Source of the DNA: UBA9926 sp964524295
GTDB lineage: Bacteria; Pseudomonadota; Gammaproteobacteria; Pseudomonadales; Azotimanducaceae
NCBI GenBank assembly: GCA_964524295.1
Contig: CAZGCW010000244.1
Span: 1-5,923 of the forward strand
Direction of reading: 5' to 3'
DNA length: 5,923 nt
Position 1 is the first letter of the stretch; each line of letters opens with the position of its first letter. Under the pieces are notes generated by a model, which worked only from the letters and a program-made list of their open reading frames with translations, searched no databases and had not been told where the DNA came from. Positions 1 through 5,923 of this stretch are shown piece by piece. The position numbers and the translations under genes were made by a program.

Positions 1-971
1 TTTGCAAAGACAGCCGGGATCATTCCAGACTCTGCCAAGGCATAGAGCACCCGACTTCCCCCTATTCCAAAGGCATTCCAGCTGGTCAGGATTCCACCGA
101 TGCCCGCTACCAACATAATGTTACCCATGACCTGGCTACCCCAGACTTTCGCCATGGCATCAGCGGTGGCCATATTCGTGGTCACCAGATCCGTTGAATC
201 AAGCGCCCAGGCAACCGCCAGGGTAATCCCAACGTACCATAGCCCAGCTAAAAACACGGACCAGACCAGCAATTTACCAATCAAAGCCGGCTCTAACTTA
301 ATTTCTTCCGCTGACTGCGGTATGACATCAAAGCCAACCAGCAGCGCCGGCACCATGACCAGAACGCCCAATACACCGACCCCACCTTCAACGAAGAGGG
401 GCCCATTGAATGCAGATTCGTAGGTCATCACACCAAATATGAAAGACACACCCACCAGAAAAAACGACAGCGTTACCAGCGTTTGCACGAATGCGGCAAA
501 TCGTATGCCAATATAATTGATAAAGGTCATCAAACAGGATCCAGCAACGCCGACCAACACCAAGCTGAGATACACATCCTCACCCTGCACTGACCAGAGA
601 TAAAACAGGCGGAAGTTTGGGAACAGATATTCAAGCGCTGTCGGTAGTGCCGCAGATTCAAATACACACACCGTGACATAGGCCATCAATATGGCCCAAC
701 TGGCAATAAACGCAGGCCCATATCCCAGTGCCCTCAATGCATATACGTGTTCGCCACCGGCTTTGGGCATAGCCGCAGCCAACTCGGCATAGGTCAGGCT
801 GATTAAGACAACTGCGATAGAACCCACCAGAAAAGCAACAGCGGCCCCCATGGCACCTGCACGCAGTATCCACTCTCCACTGAGTAAAACCCAGCTCCAA
901 CCGATCATTGCACCAAATGCAAGTGCGATCACATCCCGCCTCAATAGCGATTTCCTAAAGCTGGTCTCCAA
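1..971 (-). CDS. APC-superfamily amino-acid permease, 3'-truncated by window edge
   Basis: Integral inner-membrane transporter, probably a proton- or sodium-coupled symporter or exchanger of an amino acid or amine (family knowledge; substrate unknown). The reading frame is open from 971 to the left edge, 323 complete codons with no stop or frameshift. Visible APC landmarks: the broken first helix with AFGAMIGWSWVLLSGEWI (residues 18-35), YAELAAAMPKAGGEHVYALR (61-80) after helix 2, GFDVIPQSAEEIK (213-225) after helix 6, and SRVLYALAESGMIP (306-319). About eight hydrophobic helices are present (roughly 14-34, 42-62, 84-108, 134-154, 158-183, 198-215, 233-256, 281-300), so the last third or so of a typical 430-500 residue permease is missing. 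The start chosen is TTG at 971-969: no ATG or GTG lies between the upstream in-frame stop and the first helix, while a strong GGAGGGA ribosome site (977-983) sits 5 bases before this TTG. It is divergent from ilvD. Confidence 0.9.
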   Translation of the reverse strand, partial: METSFRKSLLRRDVIALAFGAMIGWSWVLLSGEWILRAGAMGAAVAFLVGSIAVVLISLTYAELAAAMPKAGGEHVYALRALGYGPAFIASWAILMAYVTVCVFESAALPTALEYLFPNFRLFYLWSVQGEDVYLSLVLVGVAGSCLMTFINYIGIRFAAFVQTLVTLSFFLVGVSFIFGVMTYESAFNGPLFVEGGVGVLGVLVMVPALLVGFDVIPQSAEEIKLEPALIGKLLVWSVFLAGLWYVGITLAVAWALDSTDLVTTNMATADAMAKVWGSQVMGNIMLVAGIGGILTSWNAFGIGGSRVLYALAESGMIPAVFA

Positions 972-976
972 TCTGA

Positions 977-983
977 TCCCTCC
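977..983 (-). promoter_or_regulatory. Strong ribosome binding site deciding a TTG start
   Basis: Read on the minus strand this is GGAGGGA, 5 bases before TTG (971-969). It is the best Shine-Dalgarno match in the divergent region and fixes the start of the permease, whose frame has no ATG or GTG between the preceding stop and the first transmembrane helix. Confidence 0.7.
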
Positions 984-1001
984 ATCTCGTCCTGCGCTTT
1001 C

Positions 1002-1030
1002 ATTATGCTTGCTGATACATAGGCCTACAA
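1002..1030 (-). promoter_or_regulatory. Putative sigma70-type promoter for the permease
   Basis: On the minus strand TTGTAG (1025-1030) and CATAAT (1002-1007) are separated by exactly 17 bases. The -10 matches the consensus at 5 of 6 positions and the -35 only at TTG. Transcription would start near 995, giving a short leader of about 25 bases that contains the ribosome site. The 8-base perfect palindrome TAGGCCTA (1020-1027) overlaps the -35 box and spacer and could be an operator half or chance. No experimental support. Confidence 0.35.
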
Positions 1031-1038
1031 TGCCAGGC

Positions 1039-1044
1039 TATAAC
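1039..1044 (+). promoter_or_regulatory. Possible -10 element for ilvD
   Basis: TATAAC matches the sigma70 -10 consensus at 5 of 6 positions and would start transcription near 1051, leaving a leader of about 50 bases before the ATG at 1104. No convincing -35 box lies 16-19 bases upstream, so this would need an activator or be a chance match. It lies within 10 bases of the permease promoter candidate on the opposite strand, so the two could interfere or share regulation. Confidence 0.22.
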
Positions 1045-1103
1045 TATCGAACCCAACTGCCACATATGCTATCTTTGCAAGCCTTATTTTAAGGATTCTG
1101 AAC

Positions 1104-2774
1104 ATGCCAGATACACGCAAGCGTCCCTACTCCTCTATTGTAGTTGATGGCCTTCAAAAAGCCGCTGCCCGGGCCATGTTGCATGCGGTTGGCTTCAGCT
1201 CAGAAGACTTTCAGAAACCCCAGATCGGTGTGGCCTCTACCTGGAGTAATTTAACCCCCTGTAATACGCACATCAACGATCTGGCAGAAGCGACGGCAAT
1301 AGGAATCGAAGACGAGCAAGGCAAAGCCATCACCTTTAATACCATTACAATCAGTGATGGCATTTCCATGGGTTCGCCGGGTATGCGTTATTCCCTGGTA
1401 TCTCGAGAGGTCATTGCGGATTCAATTGAAACTGTGGTTGCGGGTCAGGGCTTTGACGGCTTTGTCGCCATCGGCGGTTGCGATAAAAACATGCCCGGCT
1501 GTGCGATGGCAATGGCAAGATTGGATAGACCCAGCATCTTCGTTTACGGAGGCACAATCCAACCCGGCAAAGAACGTCGGGATGTGGTTTCCGTTTTTGA
1601 AGCCGTTGGCCAATATGCCAGTGGCAACCTATCTGAAATCGAGTTAAAAGAAATCGAAGCAACGGCCATTCCGGGCCCAGGCTCCTGCGGTGGCATGTAC
1701 ACCGCCAACACGATGGCATCGGCCATTGAGGCTCTGGGGTTATCTCTGCCAAACTCGTCTGCTCAGGAAGCCATCTCCGATAAAAAACGCCAAGACAGTC
1801 TGGCCGCAGGGCAAGCCGTCGTGCATTTAGTTGAACAAGACATCAAACCTTCAGACATACTCTCCAGAGAAGCCTTCGAAAATGCCATTACAGTGACGAT
1901 TGCACTGGAAGGATCAACCAATGCCGTCCTGCACCTGCTTGCCATTGCCCATGCCGCGAATATACCGCTGAGCATCGATGACTTCTCGCGTATCGGTAGC
2001 CGGGTTCCTGTCCTTGCTGATATGCGACCCGCTGGACGATACTCCATGAGTGAATTAATACAAATCGGCGGTATTCAGCCACTGATGAAAACCCTATTGG
2101 ATGAAGGCCTGCTGCAGGGTGACTGCTTAACCGTCACCGGGAGGACACTGGCTGAAAATCTATCTGGCGTCGCTGCTTATCCTGCTAAGCAGCAGGTAAT
2201 CAGACCCATGAGTAATCCTGTCAAAAAAGACAGCCATCTCGTTATCCTGCGAGGGAATCTAGCGCCCGAAGGTGCGGTTGCTAAAATAACTGGTCATGAA
2301 GGCTTACGGTTTACTGGCCGAGCTCGATGTTTCAAGGGTGAAGAAGCAGCACTGGAAGCGATTCTGGATGGAACCATTGTTGCTGGCGATGTTGTCGTCG
2401 TCCGTTATGAAGGGCCAAAGGGAGGACCAGGGATGCGGGAGATGTTGTCGCCGACTAGTGCTATTAATGGTCGAGGCCTGTCCAGCGACGTCGCCCTCAT
2501 AACCGATGGCCGATTCTCCGGTGGATCACATGGCTTCGTCATCGGTCACATCACACCGGAAGCGTTCGAGGGCGGAACCATCGCTCTGCTGGAGGATGGG
2601 GATAGTATTACTATCGATGCTCAGGAACAGACGATTGAAGTTAATTTAGATCAACAACAACTCAATGCGCGCAGGGCGACTTGGGTGAAGCCTGAGCCTT
2701 ACACCAGCCGAGGCGTACTGGCAAAATATGCCAAGCTGGTTAGCTCCGCTTCGCTAGGCGCGGTGACGGACTGA
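1104..2774 (+). CDS. ilvD: Dihydroxy-acid dehydratase (IlvD), short three-cysteine type
   Basis: Cytoplasmic iron-sulfur, Mg-dependent dehydratase (EC 4.2.1.9) that turns 2,3-dihydroxy-isovalerate and 2,3-dihydroxy-3-methylvalerate into the 2-oxo acids leading to valine, leucine and isoleucine. The protein is complete at 556 residues, normal for the short bacterial/plant form and about 60 shorter than the E. coli enzyme. Motifs: TPCNTH with C53; ISDG with D85 (Mg ligand); GGCDKNMPGC with cluster ligand C126, D127 (Mg) and K128 (the carbamylated lysine of the family); GPGSCGGMYTANTM with C195; YEGPKGGPGMREML with E446 (Mg); DGRFSGGSHG with S472 (catalytic base). The ATG at 1104 is preceded by AAGGA (1091-1095) with 8 bases spacing. 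No other ilv gene is adjacent, so it may be a lone or second copy. Related sugar-acid dehydratases share the fold, but the TPCN and GPGSCGGMYTANTM motifs favour a true DHAD. Confidence 0.93.
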   Translation: MPDTRKRPYSSIVVDGLQKAAARAMLHAVGFSSEDFQKPQIGVASTWSNLTPCNTHINDLAEATAIGIEDEQGKAITFNTITISDGISMGSPGMRYSLVSREVIADSIETVVAGQGFDGFVAIGGCDKNMPGCAMAMARLDRPSIFVYGGTIQPGKERRDVVSVFEAVGQYASGNLSEIELKEIEATAIPGPGSCGGMYTANTMASAIEALGLSLPNSSAQEAISDKKRQDSLAAGQAVVHLVEQDIKPSDILSREAFENAITVTIALEGSTNAVLHLLAIAHAANIPLSIDDFSRIGSRVPVLADMRPAGRYSMSELIQIGGIQPLMKTLLDEGLLQGDCLTVTGRTLAENLSGVAAYPAKQQVIRPMSNPVKKDSHLVILRGNLAPEGAVAKITGHEGLRFTGRARCFKGEEAALEAILDGTIVAGDVVVVRYEGPKGGPGMREMLSPTSAINGRGLSSDVALITDGRFSGGSHGFVIGHITPEAFEGGTIALLEDGDSITIDAQEQTIEVNLDQQQLNARRATWVKPEPYTSRGVLAKYAKLVSSASLGAVTD

Positions 2775-2817
2775 CGAATAGCCCGGCAGGGAGGTGGGTG
2801 GCCTTTATTTTCCAATC

Positions 2818-2855
2818 ATCCGCACCTCACCCAATTTATGGGCGGGGGTACGGAT
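2818..2855. terminator. Imperfect hairpin in the convergent gap (possible bidirectional terminator)
   Basis: Arms 2818-2833 and 2839-2855 fold around the 5-base loop ATTTA: CCCA/TGGG next to the loop, then a mostly GC middle with one mismatch and one G-T pair, and ATCCG/CGGAT at the base after a bulge and a mismatch. It sits between the stop of ilvD (2774) and the stop of the P450 gene (2885), where convergent transcripts should end. Neither side is followed by a T-run in the transcribed sense, so it is not a classical intrinsic terminator; it may act with Rho, or only protect 3' ends. Confidence 0.35.
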
Positions 2856-2884
2856 ACGGCTTAATCAACTTTGCTTTGAGTAAG

Positions 2885-4183
2885 CTAGCGGCGATGCACC
2901 CTCACCGGCAACTGGGTAATCCCTCTGATAAAGCTTGAACGCAGACGCGTGGCTGGACCACAAACTTCGACAAAATCAAACCTCTTCATGATCTCCTCCC
3001 AGACGACCCGCAACTGCATTTCTGCCAGTCTATTTCCCATGCAACGATGTATCCCGAAACCAAAAGACAGATGGTGCCTGGCCATCGGCCTGTCAATAAG
3101 AAACTGATCAGCATCGGCAATGACCTCCTCGTCTCGATTGCCAGATAGGTACCACATGATGATCTGATCACCCGCCTTGATCTGCTTACCCCTTAATTCA
3201 AAATCAACGCTAGCCGTCCTGCGCATGTAGGGTAATGGCGTCTGCCACCGGATAATTTCGGAAACCATATTCGTTATCAAGTCCGGGTTGCGACGTAATT
3301 TTTCGTACTCTGCAGGATTTTGATTCAGTGCCAACACACCACCACTAATCGAATTTCGGGTCGTATCATTGCCACCAACAATCAATAGGATCAAGTTTCC
3401 AAGAAGTTCAAACGGTGCCATGTCTTTAGTATTTTCACCATGGGCGAGCATGGATATTAAATCGTTGCCCGGCTGCTTCGCAGCCCGTTCATTCCACAAC
3501 GTGGTAAAATATTCCAAACATTCCAGTAATTCAGTTCGCCGCTGTTGCTCCGACTCCAGAACGTCTGAGCCGGAATTAGCCGTCGCAATGTCAGACCAAC
3601 GGGTCAGCTTTCGTCGATCCTCAAACGGGAAGTCAAACAGCGTAGCCAGCATTTGAGTGGTCAACTCGACGGAAACACGTTCGACCCAGTTGAACGTCTC
3701 CCCCACGGGTAAATCGTCCAGAATTCGTCCCGCTCTTTGCTTAATTAATGGCTCTAATTCAGCCAGGTTCCTCGGTGCGACAACTCCGCTCACCGTTGCG
3801 CGCTGCAAATCGTGTTTGGGCGGGTCCATGGCGATGAACATGGATAAATTCATATCCTCCGGGTTCGGTGTGCTGTTCACCGGAGGACCCAGGGCAATAC
3901 CATGAGCAGAAGAAAACAATTCATGATGCTTATCAATGAACAGAATATCGTCGAACTTCGTCACATCCCAGTAACGGCCCGTCTCAGGATAATCATTTAA
4001 GTGCACTGGGTCTTCGTGTCTCAGCCTTTCGAAAAACTCGAACTGTCGGTCTTGCTCAAATATCCGACCATCTGCCATATTAATATCCGCGATTGGAACC
4101 GCGTAAGGATCTTCAATAACAGGAGGTGGATCAGCGGAAAACAACGATGGCTTTGGGGTTGTAACTGAATTCTGCTCACTCAT
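2885..4183 (-). CDS. Cytochrome P450, CYP153-like alkane/fatty-acid hydroxylase
   Basis: Soluble bacterial class I haem monooxygenase. CYP153 members hydroxylate the terminal carbon of alkanes, fatty acids and similar chains using electrons from a ferredoxin and its reductase (family knowledge). From the chosen ATG the protein has 432 residues, within the usual CYP153 range of about 420-470; the frame also extends to an ATG at 4237 (450 residues). In the 450-residue numbering: FIAMDPPKHDLQR (134-146), ELTTQMLATLFDFP (191-204), I-helix oxygen-activation motif VGGNDTTRNS (287-296), ExxR as E327-R330 followed by WQTPLPYMRRTA, MWYLSGNRDE (361-370), and haem loop FGFGIHRCMG (392-401) with C399 as thiolate ligand. 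WQTPL, MWYxSGNRDE and HRCxGNRLAE are typical of CYP153. The start at 4183 (MSEQ) is preferred because residues 1-18 are unlike the family and overlap a promoter-like sequence; neither start has a good ribosome site. No redox partner gene is in the window. Confidence 0.9.
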   Translation of the reverse strand: MSEQNSVTTPKPSLFSADPPPVIEDPYAVPIADINMADGRIFEQDRQFEFFERLRHEDPVHLNDYPETGRYWDVTKFDDILFIDKHHELFSSAHGIALGPPVNSTPNPEDMNLSMFIAMDPPKHDLQRATVSGVVAPRNLAELEPLIKQRAGRILDDLPVGETFNWVERVSVELTTQMLATLFDFPFEDRRKLTRWSDIATANSGSDVLESEQQRRTELLECLEYFTTLWNERAAKQPGNDLISMLAHGENTKDMAPFELLGNLILLIVGGNDTTRNSISGGVLALNQNPAEYEKLRRNPDLITNMVSEIIRWQTPLPYMRRTASVDFELRGKQIKAGDQIIMWYLSGNRDEEVIADADQFLIDRPMARHHLSFGFGIHRCMGNRLAEMQLRVVWEEIMKRFDFVEVCGPATRLRSSFIRGITQLPVRVHRR

Positions 4184-4215
4184 AGACGTTAACGCTCTGC
4201 GTAAAGATGAGTATT

Positions 4216-4245
4216 TATATAGCACAAACCCAATCAAACCGCCAA
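4216..4245 (-). promoter_or_regulatory. Putative extended -10 promoter for the P450 gene
   Basis: On the minus strand TTGGCG (4240-4245) and TATATA (4216-4221) are 18 bases apart, and the -10 is preceded by TGC, an extended -10 feature. Transcription would start near 4209, leaving about 25 bases before the ATG at 4183 and excluding the upstream ATG at 4237. Based on consensus matching only. Confidence 0.3.
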
Positions 4246-4256
4246 ACCGACTAGTC

Positions 4257-4312
4257 CGGGTTTACAGTCCTGGCCATGGTGATCCAGGCTCGGGCAAATA
4301 AAATCAAACCCG
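4257..4312. repeat. Nested inverted repeats between the P450 and PhzF-like genes
   Basis: An outer 7-base perfect inverted repeat (CGGGTTT at 4257-4263, AAACCCG at 4306-4312) encloses a 5-base one (CCTGG at 4269-4273, CCAGG at 4284-4288) around a 10-base loop. The spacing between inner and outer stems is uneven (5 and 17 bases), so the fold is not compact. It starts right after the PhzF-like stop codon and could attenuate or process the transcript before the P450, or mean nothing. No T-run follows it. Confidence 0.2.
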
Positions 4313-4315
4313 TGA

Positions 4316-5170
4316 TCAGCTGATTAACCATTCTCCCTGGGCAATCAGCCTCACCTTACCGCCGACTTCAATGTGAAAGTGCTCATCCTTTTTCATAGCC
4401 ATGACCTGAATATGCGATGGCCGACCCATCTCAAATCCCTGGCCGATTAAAACCCTGATCTCGCCGGCGCCAAAATACTGGTGTTCAACCAGATAGCCAC
4501 CTAAGGCGCAGCTGGCGCTTCCCGTAGCAGCGTCCTCTAACACGCCGAGGCCGGGTGCGAACATGCGGGCACGGACCTGCTCCTGCATTTCCGCTGTCGC
4601 AGCTGCAAACAGAAAAACAGGTTCCTCACACCTCACCTGACTCGCATCTAACCGCTGCAGGACATCGACGCTGACGAGAGGAACAATCAAAAACCTCAAT
4701 CCAGATGAAGCTCGACAACAGGGATACCGGTTATCAATATCGCCTGGCCTCAACCCCAGACTCTGGATTAAATCATCTCGATCCAGTGCGGCAGAGATTT
4801 CCATCTGATGGCGTGTAAAATACTGAAAGCCGGAGGCCTCAAAATTGACATGAACTTTACCCACCTGCAGATGAAGAATGATGTCTACATTTGACCGCAA
4901 ATCATAGACTTCTCGCAGTACGAACGCAGTACCCAACACCGGATGGCCAGCAAAAGGAATTTCCTCAGTGGGGGTAAAAATTCGGGTATGAAACCCCTTT
5001 GAAGCTTCCCCTCCCGTTACGAACGTAGTTTCTGAAAAATTAATTTCCTTGGCTATAGACTGCATCTGACTGCTAGACAATGGCTTAGTCGGGATTAAAG
5101 TCGCGAGTTGGTTGCCGCTATAACCTTCCGTTATGAAAACATCAGTCAAATAAAATGGTAAGCCGGTCAT
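4316..5170 (-). CDS. PhzF-family isomerase/epimerase
   Basis: Soluble protein of the PhzC/PhzF family, with the two-domain diaminopimelate-epimerase-like fold. PhzF itself isomerises trans-2,3-dihydro-3-hydroxyanthranilate in phenazine synthesis; most relatives have unknown substrates. At 284 residues it is of usual length. Seen in the sequence: N-terminal PFYLTDVF then YSGNQLATLI (5-26), the NFSETTFV motif with E47 (catalytic glutamate position of PhzF), RIFTPTEEIPFAGHPVLGTA (63-82) with H76, and EDAATGSASCALGGYL (212-227) with D213, matching the other conserved active-site residues. The ATG at 5170 lies 2 bases after the TAG of the upstream dioxygenase, and only a weak AGG lies close to it, so translation probably depends on re-initiation after the dioxygenase. 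No phenazine genes are nearby, so a phenazine role is unsupported. It may process the dioxygenase product or substrate (inference). Confidence 0.88.
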   Translation of the reverse strand: MTGLPFYLTDVFITEGYSGNQLATLIPTKPLSSSQMQSIAKEINFSETTFVTGGEASKGFHTRIFTPTEEIPFAGHPVLGTAFVLREVYDLRSNVDIILHLQVGKVHVNFEASGFQYFTRHQMEISAALDRDDLIQSLGLRPGDIDNRYPCCRASSGLRFLIVPLVSVDVLQRLDASQVRCEEPVFLFAAATAEMQEQVRARMFAPGLGVLEDAATGSASCALGGYLVEHQYFGAGEIRVLIGQGFEMGRPSHIQVMAMKKDEHFHIEVGGKVRLIAQGEWLIS

Positions 5171-5172
5171 AC

Positions 5173-5923
5173 CTAAAAGGGTCTATCACCCTGGATAGTC
5201 ACCCGGGTGCCGCTTCTTGTGTTGGGAAAGTAATCCCAGACAGCAAGGTGTTGCGTGCAACGGTTATCCCAGATTGCCAACGAGTTTTCCTGCCAACGAA
5301 AGCGGCAATGAAATGTCGGGTCCTTAACATGCTGAAATAAAAACTGTAACAATGCACTGCTTTCATCTCGGGATAAGCCCAATATTTTTTTAGTAAAACC
5401 CTGGTTGACAAAAAGGGCTTTTCTGCCTGTTTCAGGGTGGGTGCGAATGACCGGATGCTCAGCACGAGGATTTTCCCGTTGCGGTTTATGATCCCCATAA
5501 AACCCAGAATAATTGGCTTCATGACGTGCAGACAGTGCGCCCAGTAGTTCCCGGATCGGACCTGACAGAGCCTCGTAGGCAGCATACATATTTGCCCAGA
5601 TGGTATCCCCACCGGTCTCTGGCACCGTCTGCAGATACAAAAGACTGGCCTTGGGGGGGCATTCATCGGCTGATACATCGGAATGCCAGACTTCTCCATT
5701 ATTACGATGTGAATCCGCATCCGTATGGACAGCCATCAGAGCCGGATTTTCATTCCGATACGGTGCAGCCGGGTGAATATGCAGCTCACCAAAGCGCTGG
5801 CCTAATGCCATATGCTGTTCTGGTGTTAACTGTTGATCTCGGAAGAAGATAACAAGATGTTGAAGCCAAGCCGCATGGATCTCAGCCACGACTCGGTCAG
5901 ACAAGTTTTCACCGAGATCAACA
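5173..5923 (-). CDS. TauD/TfdA-family Fe(II)/2-oxoglutarate dioxygenase, 5'-truncated by window edge
   Basis: Cytoplasmic non-haem iron oxygenase that couples oxidative decarboxylation of 2-oxoglutarate to hydroxylation of a substrate, often with loss of sulfite, an ether group or similar. The frame stays open to the right edge (first codons read VDLGENLSD), so the TTG at 5904 is not the real start; by comparison with E. coli TauD roughly 20 N-terminal residues are missing. Seen: FFRDQQLTPEQH (about 5847-5812), FGELHIHP (5793-5770), the facial-triad part WHSD with His at 5683-5685 and Asp at 5677-5679, the GGDTIWANMYAAYEALS stretch, ALFVNQGFT, and WDNRCTQH with the distal His at 5248-5250. 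Two arginines four residues apart (5215-5217 and 5203-5205) match the 2-oxoglutarate/anion-binding pair of TauD. The stop TAG is 2 bases from the PhzF-like start, so the pair forms an operon. The substrate is unknown; key taurine contacts are not all kept. Confidence 0.9.
   Translation of the reverse strand, partial: VDLGENLSDRVVAEIHAAWLQHLVIFFRDQQLTPEQHMALGQRFGELHIHPAAPYRNENPALMAVHTDADSHRNNGEVWHSDVSADECPPKASLLYLQTVPETGGDTIWANMYAAYEALSGPIRELLGALSARHEANYSGFYGDHKPQRENPRAEHPVIRTHPETGRKALFVNQGFTKKILGLSRDESSALLQFLFQHVKDPTFHCRFRWQENSLAIWDNRCTQHLAVWDYFPNTRSGTRVTIQGDRPF

Noticed and set aside
100..423. Open frame on the plus strand within the permease region
   Set aside because: It is antisense to the permease frame, which shows strong family motifs throughout this stretch; the plus-strand translation is low-complexity in Thr, Ser and Pro and matches no family I recognise.
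658..900. Cys-rich 80-residue open frame on the minus strand
   Set aside because: It is an out-of-frame shadow of the permease; the cysteines come from reading Ala/Gly/Val codons in another frame.
4316..5170. Assignment as phenazine biosynthesis PhzF
   Set aside because: Only the general family motifs are present and no other phz genes are nearby; the family is broad and mostly uncharacterised, so the gene symbol is withheld.
5653..5659. Run of seven G as a possible frameshift site in the dioxygenase
   Set aside because: The family sequence reads through in one frame on both sides (SADECPPKASLLYLQ), so there is no sign of a frameshift or phase-variable break.
5526..5852. 108-residue plus-strand open frame opposite the dioxygenase
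   Set aside because: It lies antisense to a stretch holding the conserved HSD iron-binding region; no ribosome site or recognisable domain.
5173..5904. Dioxygenase as a complete 243-residue protein starting at TTG 5904
   Set aside because: The frame continues upstream to the window edge with family-like residues (VDLGENLSD), matching the ADLTRPLSD stretch of TauD, so the gene is cut by the window rather than starting here.

Overview
The window looks like chromosomal DNA of a Gram-negative bacterium with moderate GC content, most likely a marine-type gammaproteobacterium. That guess rests on the style of the proteins (short-type IlvD, CYP153-like P450, TauD-like dioxygenase, APC permease) and is an inference; there is no rRNA or other phylogenetic marker. 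Coding density is high and there is no gene-free stretch over 300 bases. I see no tRNA, rRNA, CRISPR array, insertion sequence or phage gene.

Layout: (1) 1-971, minus strand: the N-terminal 323 codons of an APC-superfamily amino-acid permease, running off the left edge. (2) 972-1103: a 132-bp divergent promoter region. (3) 1104-2774, plus strand: a complete dihydroxy-acid dehydratase (IlvD) of the short, three-cysteine type. (4) 2775-2884: a convergent gap holding an imperfect hairpin. (5) 2885-4183 (or 4237), minus strand: a complete cytochrome P450 closely resembling CYP153 alkane/fatty-acid terminal hydroxylases. (6) 4316-5170, minus strand: a complete PhzF-family isomerase/epimerase. (7) 5173-5923, minus strand: a TauD/TfdA-family Fe(II)/2-oxoglutarate dioxygenase, cut at its N-terminus by the right edge.

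The dioxygenase and the PhzF-like gene are separated by only 2 bases and are almost certainly co-transcribed and translationally coupled. The P450 follows on the same strand after a gap of 78-132 bases and may be read from the same transcript, from its own promoter, or both. Together they place two oxygenases and an isomerase side by side, next to a transporter and a dehydratase on other transcripts. This could be an accessory catabolic or tailoring set, but the substrate cannot be read from the sequence, and no ferredoxin, ferredoxin reductase or regulator lies in the window. I did not find a clearly novel system; the most unusual points are the TauD-PhzF-P450 grouping and a TauD-like active site that keeps the iron and 2-oxoglutarate residues but loses some taurine-contacting ones.
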